Source of the DNA: Methanosuratincolales archaeon
Lineage (GTDB): Archaea; Thermoproteota; Methanomethylicia; Methanomethylicales; Methanomethylicaceae
Length of the DNA stretch: 8,513 nucleotides
NCBI GenBank assembly: GCA_937930465.1
Contig: CALGKV010000030.1
Span: 1-8,513 of the forward strand
Direction of reading: 5' to 3'
The notes under the pieces are model-generated. The model ran no database searches and had not been told where the DNA came from. It saw nothing but the letters and a program-made list of their open reading frames with translations. Both the position numbers and the translations under genes were made by a program. This document shows, in pieces, positions 1 to 6,570 of the stretch; the stretch's first letter is position 1; each line of letters begins with the position of its first letter.

Positions 1-422
1 TCGAAGAGCCTGAAGAGATGTCGCTCGGAAAGAACCCCCCATATTGTTCCGTCCTCTTTGATGAGTGGAAGCATTCCTATGTCATGCTTGGACATAATGT
101 GCATCAGCTCTGGAAGGGGTGAGGAAACTCTCCCAAGTATCGGCTTCCTGTTTACTATTGGCGAAATCGAGGTGGCTAGCAAGGAACGGATATCGTTCCC
201 CGTAACTTCGCGGACAGAGGCGAACTTGTCCCCGCCACCGAGGAGGCTCAGCAGATCCTTAGCTGAAACTATCCCTGTCAGCCGAACGCCGTCCTCCGAG
301 ACGAGCGCATGCCTGACGCTCCTCTCATTCATTTGCTTCAGAGCATTAACAACCGTATCATTCTCAGAGAGTACGACCGCCGGCGGGTGCCTTGCGATAG
401 AAGCTGCAGGGTAACAGCCCAT
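1..422 (-). CDS. Paired CBS-domain protein (C-terminus cut by window start)
   Basis: The minus strand from an ATG at 422 is open to the window edge and gives 140 complete codons. Two CBS repeats can be read. Repeat 1 is about residues 5-62 (TVVNALKQMNERSVRHALV, then GIVSAKDLLSLL). Repeat 2 is about residues 82-140 (PELMHIMSKHDIGMLPLI, then GVLSERHLFRLF). A GGGDKF linker at 62-67 is a phrase I associate with archaeal CBS proteins. CBS pairs bind adenine nucleotides or related ligands and act as cytosolic regulatory modules; the ligand here is unknown and no effector domain is visible. An in-frame GTG at 431 is an alternative start and fits a TATA-like CTTTAA about 25 nt upstream, which would make a leaderless message. 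The gene is divergent from the Cas2-like fusion gene. It may continue into two more CBS repeats or another domain beyond the window. Confidence 0.85.
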   Translation of the reverse strand, partial: MGCYPAASIARHPPAVVLSENDTVVNALKQMNERSVRHALVSEDGVRLTGIVSAKDLLSLLGGGDKFASVREVTGNDIRSLLATSISPIVNRKPILGRVSSPLPELMHIMSKHDIGMLPLIKEDGTIWGVLSERHLFRLF

Positions 423-482
423 CAGTACCACTGCCGATTTATTGGGGCAGGTTAAAGTTAAAGTTGTTGGTGGGGGTTTGTT
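423..482. promoter_or_regulatory. Divergent promoter region with tandem GTTAAA repeat
   Basis: This 60-bp spacer separates two divergent genes. A tandem GTTAAA-GTTAAA-GTT lies at 451-465. Read on the minus strand it gives two CTTTAAC units, TATA-like and about 25-34 nt upstream of the candidate CBS starts (431 or 422). On the plus strand, GATTTATTGG at 436-445 is TATA-like for the 483 gene. It would leave a short leader containing GGTGGGGG (469-476) as a Shine-Dalgarno-like element 6-9 nt before the TTG start. The assignments rest on spacing and composition only. Confidence 0.45.
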
Positions 483-1448
483 TTGTTCCTAGTCATATAT
501 GACATTCAAGCTGAAAGAGATCCTCACGGGATTAGGATTAGACTGGTCAGGGCATTGAGGAGATCCGGGGCGCTCCAGATACAGAGGTCGGTATGGATAA
601 TGGAATCAATGAGACCTGACCTGCTCAGGATTGTTGATGAGTTCAGGAGGGCGGGAGGGAAGGTCAAGCTCTCAGAGTGGCTTCCAAGATCCCTAGGAGA
701 GGTCGCATCTAATGAAAGCCAACTGAGGAAGGCATTCTTGGCGGTTATTGGAGCAGATCCCCTTGCCGAGGAATGGCATGTGAAAATAAGCGGGATACTA
801 GAAAAATTCGGATACATGGTCGAAGTAAGGCCCGTCAGCGAGAGCGCGATGGCAGAGTACTCGAAGATCTTCGGAAGAAGGCTCGACTATTCTGCGATGG
901 AAAAGAGCACAAGCAGGCTCCTTGACGAGGCAGTTTTGGACGATCTGGACGCCCTGTTGATCCTTAACTCTGGAAGGACGTCCCAGAGTGGCATGGTCTA
1001 TGTCGCACAGACTCTGTCCAATACCAAGGTTTTGAAGGGCATGACTTCTCTTCCGTTGATCCAGATCGAGAGCCCGGGCAAGCCTGACTCGGCAATCGTG
1101 GTTTGGAACGAAACTGGGAGGGGTTTGGCTGATAGGTTGGCTGGCGAGCTTTCGATGCCAGTGATCACCCCGAGCGTGGAGATCAGAAGAGTAACTGTGA
1201 ACGGTTCAAGGGAAGTCAGGCAGATCCAGTACGCCGAAGTCGGAGACATTATAGTCGTTAACGGTAAAGAGGTGGGCATTTGTCTTTCAGACAAGGTGTA
1301 TTTGATAGCAGAAGGCGGGAGGATCGTGGACATAATGGGAGGTAGGCTCTTTGCCAAAGTGAAAAAATTGAAACTTGATTCGCTGGGCAAAACCATAATA
1401 AAGACAGTTCCGAGGGATACAAAAGCATCTCGATGCAATAAGGAATGA
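483..1448 (+). CDS. Cas2-like domain fused to DUF2117-like domain, 321 aa
   Basis: Residues 1-~75 read as a Cas2-like ferredoxin fold. Strand 1 is FLVIYDIQ, with the Asp (D7) typical of Cas2. It is followed by a basic helix (IRIRLVRALRRSG), then IQRSVWIM at 33-40 (the Q-x-SVW phrase typical of Cas2), a second helix and strand VKLSEWL. Residues ~84-310 resemble the archaeal DUF2117 family as I remember it: LDALLILNSGRTSQSG (155-170), LPLIQIESPGKPD (190-202), VVWNETG, and a late VGDIIVVNGKEVGI (253-266) before IMGGRLFAKVKKLKL. The function of DUF2117 is unknown to me. The only in-frame start after the TAA at 459 is the TTG at 483, supported by GGTGGGGG just upstream. No cas1 or CRISPR array is in view, so a spacer-acquisition role is not implied; Cas2 folds also occur in toxin nucleases and in PaaX-type regulators. 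The Cas2-like call is fairly firm and the DUF2117 call moderate. Confidence 0.75.
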   Translation: MFLVIYDIQAERDPHGIRIRLVRALRRSGALQIQRSVWIMESMRPDLLRIVDEFRRAGGKVKLSEWLPRSLGEVASNESQLRKAFLAVIGADPLAEEWHVKISGILEKFGYMVEVRPVSESAMAEYSKIFGRRLDYSAMEKSTSRLLDEAVLDDLDALLILNSGRTSQSGMVYVAQTLSNTKVLKGMTSLPLIQIESPGKPDSAIVVWNETGRGLADRLAGELSMPVITPSVEIRRVTVNGSREVRQIQYAEVGDIIVVNGKEVGICLSDKVYLIAEGGRIVDIMGGRLFAKVKKLKLDSLGKTIIKTVPRDTKASRCNKE

Positions 1449-1479
1449 CGCGTTGCACAATTTGGAGCCGATCCAGCGA

Positions 1480-1506
1480 TAAAAAAATAATAATCGTTAA
1501 TTTTTG
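1480..1506. terminator. Convergent terminator region (T-tracts on both strands)
   Basis: The 58 bp between two convergent genes hold A7-TAATAA at 1481-1493, which reads as a T-rich tract on the minus strand. A TTTTT at 1501-1505 serves the plus strand. Archaeal RNA polymerase terminates at T-runs without needing a strong hairpin, so these are plausible terminators for the plus gene ending at 1448 and the minus gene ending at 1507. The plus-strand T-run lies just outside the minus gene's stop. Confidence 0.5.
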
Positions 1507-2169
1507 CTAGTTCTTTTGCGTTGCGACTTTTACCGGGGCCGAGAGTTTCTTCCATGCAACCAGACCGAGGAATAGCACAAGGATCCCCACTAAGGCGATC
1601 CCGCCTATGAAAGCCATCGATGGAGGCACGTAAGATATTCCCTTCGCCTTCAAGCCGTCAATGACTGCAGAGACTGTGACGACTGGCGTTCCCTGGGGGA
1701 GCGGGTTCTTGAAGACTGCGAGCGGGTTGTTGGGGTTATAGCCGTTGTCAAGAAGCAGCTGTGCCGAGGTAGAGTTTATTGCAATTCGGTTGTTGGCGCA
1801 GCTTTGGACTATCTTGGTACCGAGGAGTATCCTCGCTGTGTCTGGCGTCACGCTCACTACGCTGCCGTTCCTGATGATGATTGTTATCGTAGGGGCGGAC
1901 GTCCCGTACCAGCTGTCGAGTGCAGTTATGTTTACATTCGGGTGGGCAGCCACGCTCCTCAGCATGCATCCGGGGCAGCACGTCCATATCCGCTGTCCGG
2001 TATTTGCATCGTACATTACAATGTTCCTTTCCATCTCGGGCGTTATCAGCATCCCGCAGGCTTCGCACCTGGGAGTCGCGTAGTACTGTAGGTATAGGTA
2101 TCCTGAGGATCCGATTATTGCTGCTGCAACCACCACAAAAACCAGAGGCATGACAATGCTCTTCTTCAT
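1507..2169 (-). CDS. NosL-like Cys-rich metal-binding protein with two membrane anchors, 220 aa
   Basis: The protein has an N-terminal hydrophobic anchor (residues 7-29, after MKKS), an extracytoplasmic domain, a second membrane helix (about 184-206) and a short basic tail. Just after the first helix comes C35-EA-C38-G-M40, then CCPGCM at 64-69; a single Cys follows at 124. The C-x-x-C-G-M-x-I element, followed by a second Cys/Met cluster, resembles NosL-type copper-binding lipoproteins and similar heavy-metal-binding folds. The usual NosL lipobox Cys is replaced by an uncleaved-looking signal anchor. A copper or other soft-metal delivery or sensing role outside the membrane is the likeliest reading, but no metalloenzyme partner is present in the window. 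ATG at 2169 is supported by GAGGTCC (2176-2182) eight nt upstream. The gene lies 61 bp downstream of the AAA+ gene on the same strand, probably with its own promoter. Confidence 0.65.
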   Translation of the reverse strand: MKKSIVMPLVFVVVAAAIIGSSGYLYLQYYATPRCEACGMLITPEMERNIVMYDANTGQRIWTCCPGCMLRSVAAHPNVNITALDSWYGTSAPTITIIIRNGSVVSVTPDTARILLGTKIVQSCANNRIAINSTSAQLLLDNGYNPNNPLAVFKNPLPQGTPVVTVSAVIDGLKAKGISYVPPSMAFIGGIALVGILVLFLGLVAWKKLSAPVKVATQKN

Positions 2170-2175
2170 ATATTT

Positions 2176-2213
2176 GGACCTCAGGTGAAATAAAAAATGT
2201 AACCAATTAAAGA
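2176..2213 (-). promoter_or_regulatory. Promoter and RBS of the NosL-like gene; possible terminator of the AAA+ gene
   Basis: Read on the minus strand, a TATA-like CTTTAATT (2205-2212) is followed by a TTTTTT tract (2192-2197) and then GAGGTCC (2176-2182) eight nt before the ATG. The TATA spacing allows a roughly 15-20 nt leader carrying the Shine-Dalgarno. The T6 run could also terminate transcripts of the upstream AAA+ gene that stops at 2231. If so, terminator and promoter overlap. Confidence 0.4.
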
Positions 2214-2230
2214 GTTTTGGAATTGAATTC

Positions 2231-4852
2231 TTAAGCGGGAGTTTTAGATTTCACTATCGAAGACTCACTGAGGCGCTTCAGTGCCTCGAGGAAATCCTCC
2301 ATCTCTAGCGAGTCTCTTACCTCGCCCTTCAGTGTTGCCCGGATTAGGGATTTCTTGGCCTCGTTGACAAGCTCGTGGATGTCGGCACCGGAGAACCCCT
2401 CGGTCATCCTGGCTATCTCGTCTACCACAACGCTCGCCCCTACCGGGACATCGCGGAGGTAGACCTTGATTATCTCCGCTCTTGATCTTACGTCGGGGAA
2501 CCCGACGTATATGTGCTTTTCTATACGGTTTGCCCTCAGCAGGGCCGGGTCTATTGCCTCTTGGCGGTTCGTTGCGGCAAGCACCATTACGCCTTTGAGC
2601 TCCCGGATGCCATCGAGTTCGGTGAGGAGTTGAGTAGTTACAGGCACAAATTCGGGGCTGCCGACATTGGAGCGGGCGGGTGCAATCATGTCGATCTCGT
2701 CGATGAAAACTATCGCAGGGGAATTGTCCCTTGCCCTTCTGAAGATGTCATTTATCTTTGAAGCAGCCTCACCCATATTGCCCCTAGAAAGCTCTGCGCC
2801 ACTGACTGGGAAGAAGTTTGCCTTGACTTCGTTGGCGATTGCTTTGGCGAGGAGCGTCTTGCCGCAGCCAGGAGGGCCGTACATGAGCACTCCTTTCACC
2901 GCCCTTACTCTTAGCCTTTCCATCAGATCAGGCCGCTTTATCGGCAGCTCAAAAGCCTCCCTAAGCTCAGCCTTCACGTCGTCGAGGTCTCCTATGTCGT
3001 CAAAGGTAACTTCTGGTATTCCGGATTCCCAGCTCTTCGTAACACGCCGGTCTCGCTCGAAATCGACCCGAAACCGTTCATATTCCTCGAGCATTGAAAA
3101 GTCAACAGAGGGGCGCGTGCCCTTTATGGCTTCCTCAAGAGCTTCCTGCGATACAGGGGCAGATTTGCCGTTTTTCAGACCCTCATAGAAGGCGGAGGAG
3201 AAGATCTTGTTGACCGCAGCCTCGATGTCTGCGCCTGTAAATCGCTCTGAGAGCTCTGCAAGCCGGTCAAAGTCTATCCCGGGGGCAACGGGCTTACCAT
3301 CAAGGTAGCATTTGAATATTTCTTTTCTTGCATCCTTGTCAGGGGGACCGACATAGATTATTTTGTCGAACCTGCCCGGCCTGATCAGCGCCCTATCAAG
3401 CAGCTGCGGCTTGTTGGTCGTAGCGACAATTATCACATCAATATTCCGTTGGTTTATGGAGTCGAGCTCGGAGAGGAGCACATTCATGAGGCGGGGGGTA
3501 ACATCGTCTGACTTGTACATAGTCCGATCTTTGCCGATCGAATCGATGTCATTTATCGCCAGTATGCATGGGGCATTCTCACGCGCGCTGCTGAAAAGCT
3601 CGCTTATCCTGTGCTCGCTCTCCCCGTACCACTTTGATAGCAGTTCGCTGAGGCTCACCTCGTAATACCTTACCCCAAGCTGGGATGCCAACCCCCTTAG
3701 GATAGTAGTCTTTCCTGTGCCCGGAGGGCCGTACAGCAGAATGCCCCTGGCAGGCTTGACTCCGAACCGGCTGGCATCCTTTTTGTACTTGATAGGGAGG
3801 GCGACACTGCGGAGCAGCTCGTTCTTTATGTGATCCAAACCCTTTGTTCTCGCCCAGCAGGACTTCAGATCCGATGGTTCAAGGGACCCTGACTCCCCAA
3901 CTTTACCGAGCCCGCCTCGGGCATCGTAAAAAGGCGACCTTGAAAAGATATCGATCAAGCCGCTTGAGCTGAGCTGCGGTTTGGCCCTGAAGATCGGCCT
4001 CAAAGACAAGAACGCAAAGGAGGATATGAAAGAACACAGCGCAGAAAGCCCAACCTGCTCTATCGAACCGAAGATCAAAAATCCGCCTACAACTGTGCCT
4101 ACGGCAGCCGCAATTATCCTTGTCAGCCGAGTGTTTAGCCCAAAGTAGTAGAAAACCTTCCTGCCATAGGTTGCAATAATCACAATAAGCGAGCCCGTCC
4201 CGGCGAAATAGAATGGAGTCAACTCGAGAAGGTATCTGACGGATGAAGAAGAGAGCTGCTCTTGCCAACCTGATCCGATGAAAATCCCAAGCAGCAATGA
4301 AGGGAAATAAAGAGAGGAAAGTTCCGAGATGCTTGGGAAGAAGACTGAAAAGTAATAGGCAGTTGGGATCGAATACCCGAGATACTGCCCTAATATGAGG
4401 TAGGTTCCGAATGCTGAATAGAGAATTAGAGCTGAGGCTCCGGCCCGTGCAGACTTCAAAGCGCTTAGGACGGCTATTGCAGGCAAAACGAGAATCGGAC
4501 TAAAGCTCCAACCCATCATCATCCCCAAGAACAGACCCGCTAATGACCCCAGCCAATCTCCCAGGCACCCCAGGAAGGCAACAAGAAAGAGCGCTATGAT
4601 GACTAAGACCTGGTACGGAACGCCGCCAGGACTGATTGGGGACGAAAGCGCGAGGTCGGCCGCAGGCATAGCTAGCGAGCCAAGCACGACTAAAGGGGCG
4701 ATCCTTGGTCTGAAATATGACATTATTCCGACAGCGGCAGACAAGAGAGTTGCCACTGGCAATGTGAAGTAAGAAATAGAGTGGAACGAGGCTAAGGCAA
4801 CTGCGCCTATTATGACGGATCCGACAGGAGACTTCTGGGCTTCGACCGGCAT
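2231..4852 (-). CDS. Membrane-embedded tandem AAA+ ATPase, Cdc48/VCP-like core, 873 aa
   Basis: Residues ~10-285 carry roughly ten hydrophobic segments (for example 10-29, 31-47, 51-69, 80-97, 101-117, 182-195, 213-229, 246-264, 268-284). They replace the soluble N-domain of Cdc48. AAA module D1 has Walker A GPPGTGKT (375-382), pore loop KWYGESE (407-413), a degenerate Walker B region AINDID (432-437) and arginine-finger segment IRPGRFD (490-496). Module D2 has Walker A GPPGCGKT (659-666), canonical Walker B VFIDEID (715-721), sensor-1 N762, LLRANRIEK (771-779) with both Arg retained, and sensor-2 GFSGADIHELV (819-829). The D2 pore loop reads SRGNMGE (689-695) with no aromatic. There is no HEXXH zinc protease motif as in FtsH, and no C-terminal HbYX proteasome-docking motif. 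It probably extracts or unfolds membrane proteins by ATP hydrolysis. ATG at 4852 follows a TATA-like element by about 27-33 nt. The AAA assignment is firm and the membrane topology approximate. Confidence 0.93.
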   Translation of the reverse strand: MPVEAQKSPVGSVIIGAVALASFHSISYFTLPVATLLSAAVGIMSYFRPRIAPLVVLGSLAMPAADLALSSPISPGGVPYQVLVIIALFLVAFLGCLGDWLGSLAGLFLGMMMGWSFSPILVLPAIAVLSALKSARAGASALILYSAFGTYLILGQYLGYSIPTAYYFSVFFPSISELSSLYFPSLLLGIFIGSGWQEQLSSSSVRYLLELTPFYFAGTGSLIVIIATYGRKVFYYFGLNTRLTRIIAAAVGTVVGGFLIFGSIEQVGLSALCSFISSFAFLSLRPIFRAKPQLSSSGLIDIFSRSPFYDARGGLGKVGESGSLEPSDLKSCWARTKGLDHIKNELLRSVALPIKYKKDASRFGVKPARGILLYGPPGTGKTTILRGLASQLGVRYYEVSLSELLSKWYGESEHRISELFSSARENAPCILAINDIDSIGKDRTMYKSDDVTPRLMNVLLSELDSINQRNIDVIIVATTNKPQLLDRALIRPGRFDKIIYVGPPDKDARKEIFKCYLDGKPVAPGIDFDRLAELSERFTGADIEAAVNKIFSSAFYEGLKNGKSAPVSQEALEEAIKGTRPSVDFSMLEEYERFRVDFERDRRVTKSWESGIPEVTFDDIGDLDDVKAELREAFELPIKRPDLMERLRVRAVKGVLMYGPPGCGKTLLAKAIANEVKANFFPVSGAELSRGNMGEAASKINDIFRRARDNSPAIVFIDEIDMIAPARSNVGSPEFVPVTTQLLTELDGIRELKGVMVLAATNRQEAIDPALLRANRIEKHIYVGFPDVRSRAEIIKVYLRDVPVGASVVVDEIARMTEGFSGADIHELVNEAKKSLIRATLKGEVRDSLEMEDFLEALKRLSESSIVKSKTPA

Positions 4853-4957
4853 ATAGAAACATTATTTTTGTAAGAGGGTATTTAGGTTTTGGATTCTGGA
4901 GTCTGTCATTGCATACAAGAAAATGCTTATTACAAGAAGAAGTTTTCCGAAAGAGTC
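4853..4957. promoter_or_regulatory. Divergent, probably leaderless promoters
   Basis: This region lies between the minus AAA+ gene and the plus symporter cluster. On the minus strand, CTAAATA (complement of 4879-4885) sits 27-33 nt before the ATG at 4852. On the plus strand, GCTTATTA (4925-4932) sits 26-33 nt before the ATG at 4958. No Shine-Dalgarno precedes either ATG, which fits leaderless messages. The plus-strand TATA spacing is the main reason to prefer the 4958 start over the upstream in-frame TTG at 4889. Confidence 0.5.
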
Positions 4958-5122
4958 ATGAGGCTGAGGTTCTTAGCAGTATCTCTTGCAGTAATTTTGG
5001 CAATGTACATTCTTCCATTCACTGCCCTTAGTGGAGTCGAGGGGCCCTATACTGCGTTGCTATGGACGGCGTTATCCGCGGCATACCTTGCTTTTGTCTG
5101 GCTTGAACTGAGGAGGGATTAG
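4958..5122 (+). CDS. Small two-helix membrane protein, putative symporter partner, 54 aa
   Basis: From the ATG at 4958 this encodes 54 residues with two hydrophobic segments (about 5-24 and 31-48), joined by a short loop with a Gly-Val-Glu-Gly-Pro turn and ending in a charged ELRRD tail. It ends one base before the symporter start, so the two are almost certainly cotranscribed and translationally coupled. Several bacterial SSS permeases have such a small membrane companion encoded immediately upstream (YhdT with PanF, YjcH with ActP, and DUF3311-type proteins), and this looks like an archaeal counterpart. I cannot place it in one of those families by sequence. An in-frame TTG at 4889 would add 23 residues, but that stretch is hydrophilic and overlaps the predicted TATA box, so I reject it. 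Confidence 0.65.
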   Translation: MRLRFLAVSLAVILAMYILPFTALSGVEGPYTALLWTALSAAYLAFVWLELRRD

Positions 5123-5123
5123 G

Positions 5124-6560
5124 ATGGATATTATTCCAGCCTATCTTGCGATCGCAATCTACATCGTGGCGGGTACCGCGATAGCTTGGCTAGCCAAAAA
5201 GCGTCTCAAAAAGGATGTGAAGGACTTTTACACAGCGGGTGGCAGGTTCGGGTCTCTGGTTGTCTCCCTTTCTTATGCAGCTACCACTTACAGCGCATTT
5301 ATGTTCATTGGTCTGGTCGGGCTGAGCTACCAGAGCGGCGTGGGGGCGATGGGGTTTGAGTTGGTCTACTTCGTGGGCACCCTCTTCTTACTTTATTATC
5401 TGGCACCAAGATACTATTCGCTCCACAGCAGGCATGGCTATGTTTCACCGGCTGAAGTCCTTACCGACAGGTATGGAAGCCCCGCGGTCGGCATGGTAGT
5501 GACGCTGATCTCGCTGGTTGCGCTGATACCTTATTCCTCTGCTCAGATCATGGGTATAGCACTAGCAGCCGAGGGAGCCTCCAGGGGCGCCATCCCGTTT
5601 GCGATTGCAGTCATAATAGCGGTGTCGCTTGCTCTGCTATGGTCTGTTGTGGCAGGGGTTTGGAGCGTTGGCTGGACTGATGTCTACCAAGGGATACTGA
5701 TGATCTTTGCCGGCGTAGTGATATTGGCATGGGCAATGAGCTGGGCGCTAAGACTTCCCTCTTTTTCATTCATGTCAGGAGAGCTGGGTTACGTGCCGAA
5801 CAGCTACTGGACGCCCCAGACCTTCCTCAATATGACAATCCCATGGTTCTTCTTTGCAATTACCAACCCGCAGGTCGTTCAGAGGCTATTCGCACCCAAG
5901 AGCAGGGAGGCGCAGAGGAAAATGGTCACACTCTTTGGGGCGTACGGGCTGATATTCACAGTCATGGTGTGCACCCTGGGGCTTGTCCTTAGGGGAGCCG
6001 CAGCTGCAGGAGGGTTCCCCCTGGTCGCGTACCGGGACGCTGTCACGCCGACTCTCTTGGGCATTTTACCGCCATGGATCACAATCCTTGGTCTTGTTGC
6101 CATCACCGCCGCATCGATCTCGACCATAGACAGCATAATTCTGACCTTGAGTTCGATGTCTATCAGGGACGTCTTGTTGCCACTGCGCCCGAATTTGGGA
6201 CAGAAGGCACAGATCGCGGTAGGCAGAGCAGTAATGATCGTGTTGGCATTGGCTTGCATGATCTTTTCGCTCTCGAGACCGGGCCTCATCGTGGATCTAT
6301 CAGTTCTTTCATCTTCGCTGCTGCTCCCAGTAGCGCCGCTTGTGCTTGGGAGCTTCCTTTGGGGCAGGGGCGGGAGGCGCTCAGCATTGGCATCGCTTGT
6401 GGCAGGGTTCGCGACTGCAACAGTGCTTTACTACCTGAAGCTCAGCCCGATTGGGCTGCCGATGAACATATGGACATTGGCGATATCGTCTCTCGTCTAT
6501 CTGATCCTAGGGTCTTTCGAAAAGATCCCAGAGGGAGGTAAGAAGATAAGGGAGGCTTAG
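5124..6560 (+). CDS. Sodium:solute symporter (SSS family), 478 aa
   Basis: This is a polytopic transporter with about 13 hydrophobic segments and normal length for the family. SSS hallmarks are visible: DFYTAGGRFG (34-43) after the first helix, TTYSAFMFIG (54-63), GWTDVYQG (183-190), NPQVVQRLFAPKS (248-260), and SISTIDSIILTLSS (331-344) in the helix that supplies Na2-site Ser/Thr in this family. It should couple substrate uptake to Na+ (or H+) entry. The substrate cannot be read from the sequence; pantothenate, proline, short organic acids and sugars are all possible in the family. AGGAGGG at 5111-5117 gives a strong Shine-Dalgarno 6 nt before ATG. That element lies inside the end of the small upstream gene, so translation of the two is coupled. 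Confidence 0.93.
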   Translation: MDIIPAYLAIAIYIVAGTAIAWLAKKRLKKDVKDFYTAGGRFGSLVVSLSYAATTYSAFMFIGLVGLSYQSGVGAMGFELVYFVGTLFLLYYLAPRYYSLHSRHGYVSPAEVLTDRYGSPAVGMVVTLISLVALIPYSSAQIMGIALAAEGASRGAIPFAIAVIIAVSLALLWSVVAGVWSVGWTDVYQGILMIFAGVVILAWAMSWALRLPSFSFMSGELGYVPNSYWTPQTFLNMTIPWFFFAITNPQVVQRLFAPKSREAQRKMVTLFGAYGLIFTVMVCTLGLVLRGAAAAGGFPLVAYRDAVTPTLLGILPPWITILGLVAITAASISTIDSIILTLSSMSIRDVLLPLRPNLGQKAQIAVGRAVMIVLALACMIFSLSRPGLIVDLSVLSSSLLLPVAPLVLGSFLWGRGGRRSALASLVAGFATATVLYYLKLSPIGLPMNIWTLAISSLVYLILGSFEKIPEGGKKIREA

Positions 6561-6570
6561 GTGGGGCTCT

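Noticed and set aside
58..414. Open plus-strand frame of 118 codons
   Set aside because: It lies opposite the CBS coding frame. Its translation is Ser/Thr-rich without domain features, whereas the minus frame gives two clear CBS repeats.
451..465. Possible CRISPR repeat next to the Cas2-like gene
   Set aside because: The repeat unit is only 6 bases in direct tandem with no spacers. No 24-37 bp repeats occur anywhere in the window.
998..1555. Open minus-strand frame of 185 codons
   Set aside because: It is antisense to the Cas2-DUF2117 fusion gene and overlaps the 3' end of the NosL-like gene. No motif was seen and the opposing frame is well supported.
1748..2206. Open minus-strand frame of 152 codons
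   Set aside because: It is in another frame of the NosL-like gene, and its composition (Arg/His/Cys scatter) is typical of a shadow frame.
2231..4852. FtsH-type membrane protease
   Set aside because: There are two AAA modules instead of one, no HEXXH zinc motif and many more membrane segments than the two of FtsH.
5879..6289. Open minus-strand frame of 136 codons
   Set aside because: It is antisense to well-conserved SSS helices including the STIDS motif, with no independent start signal or domain.
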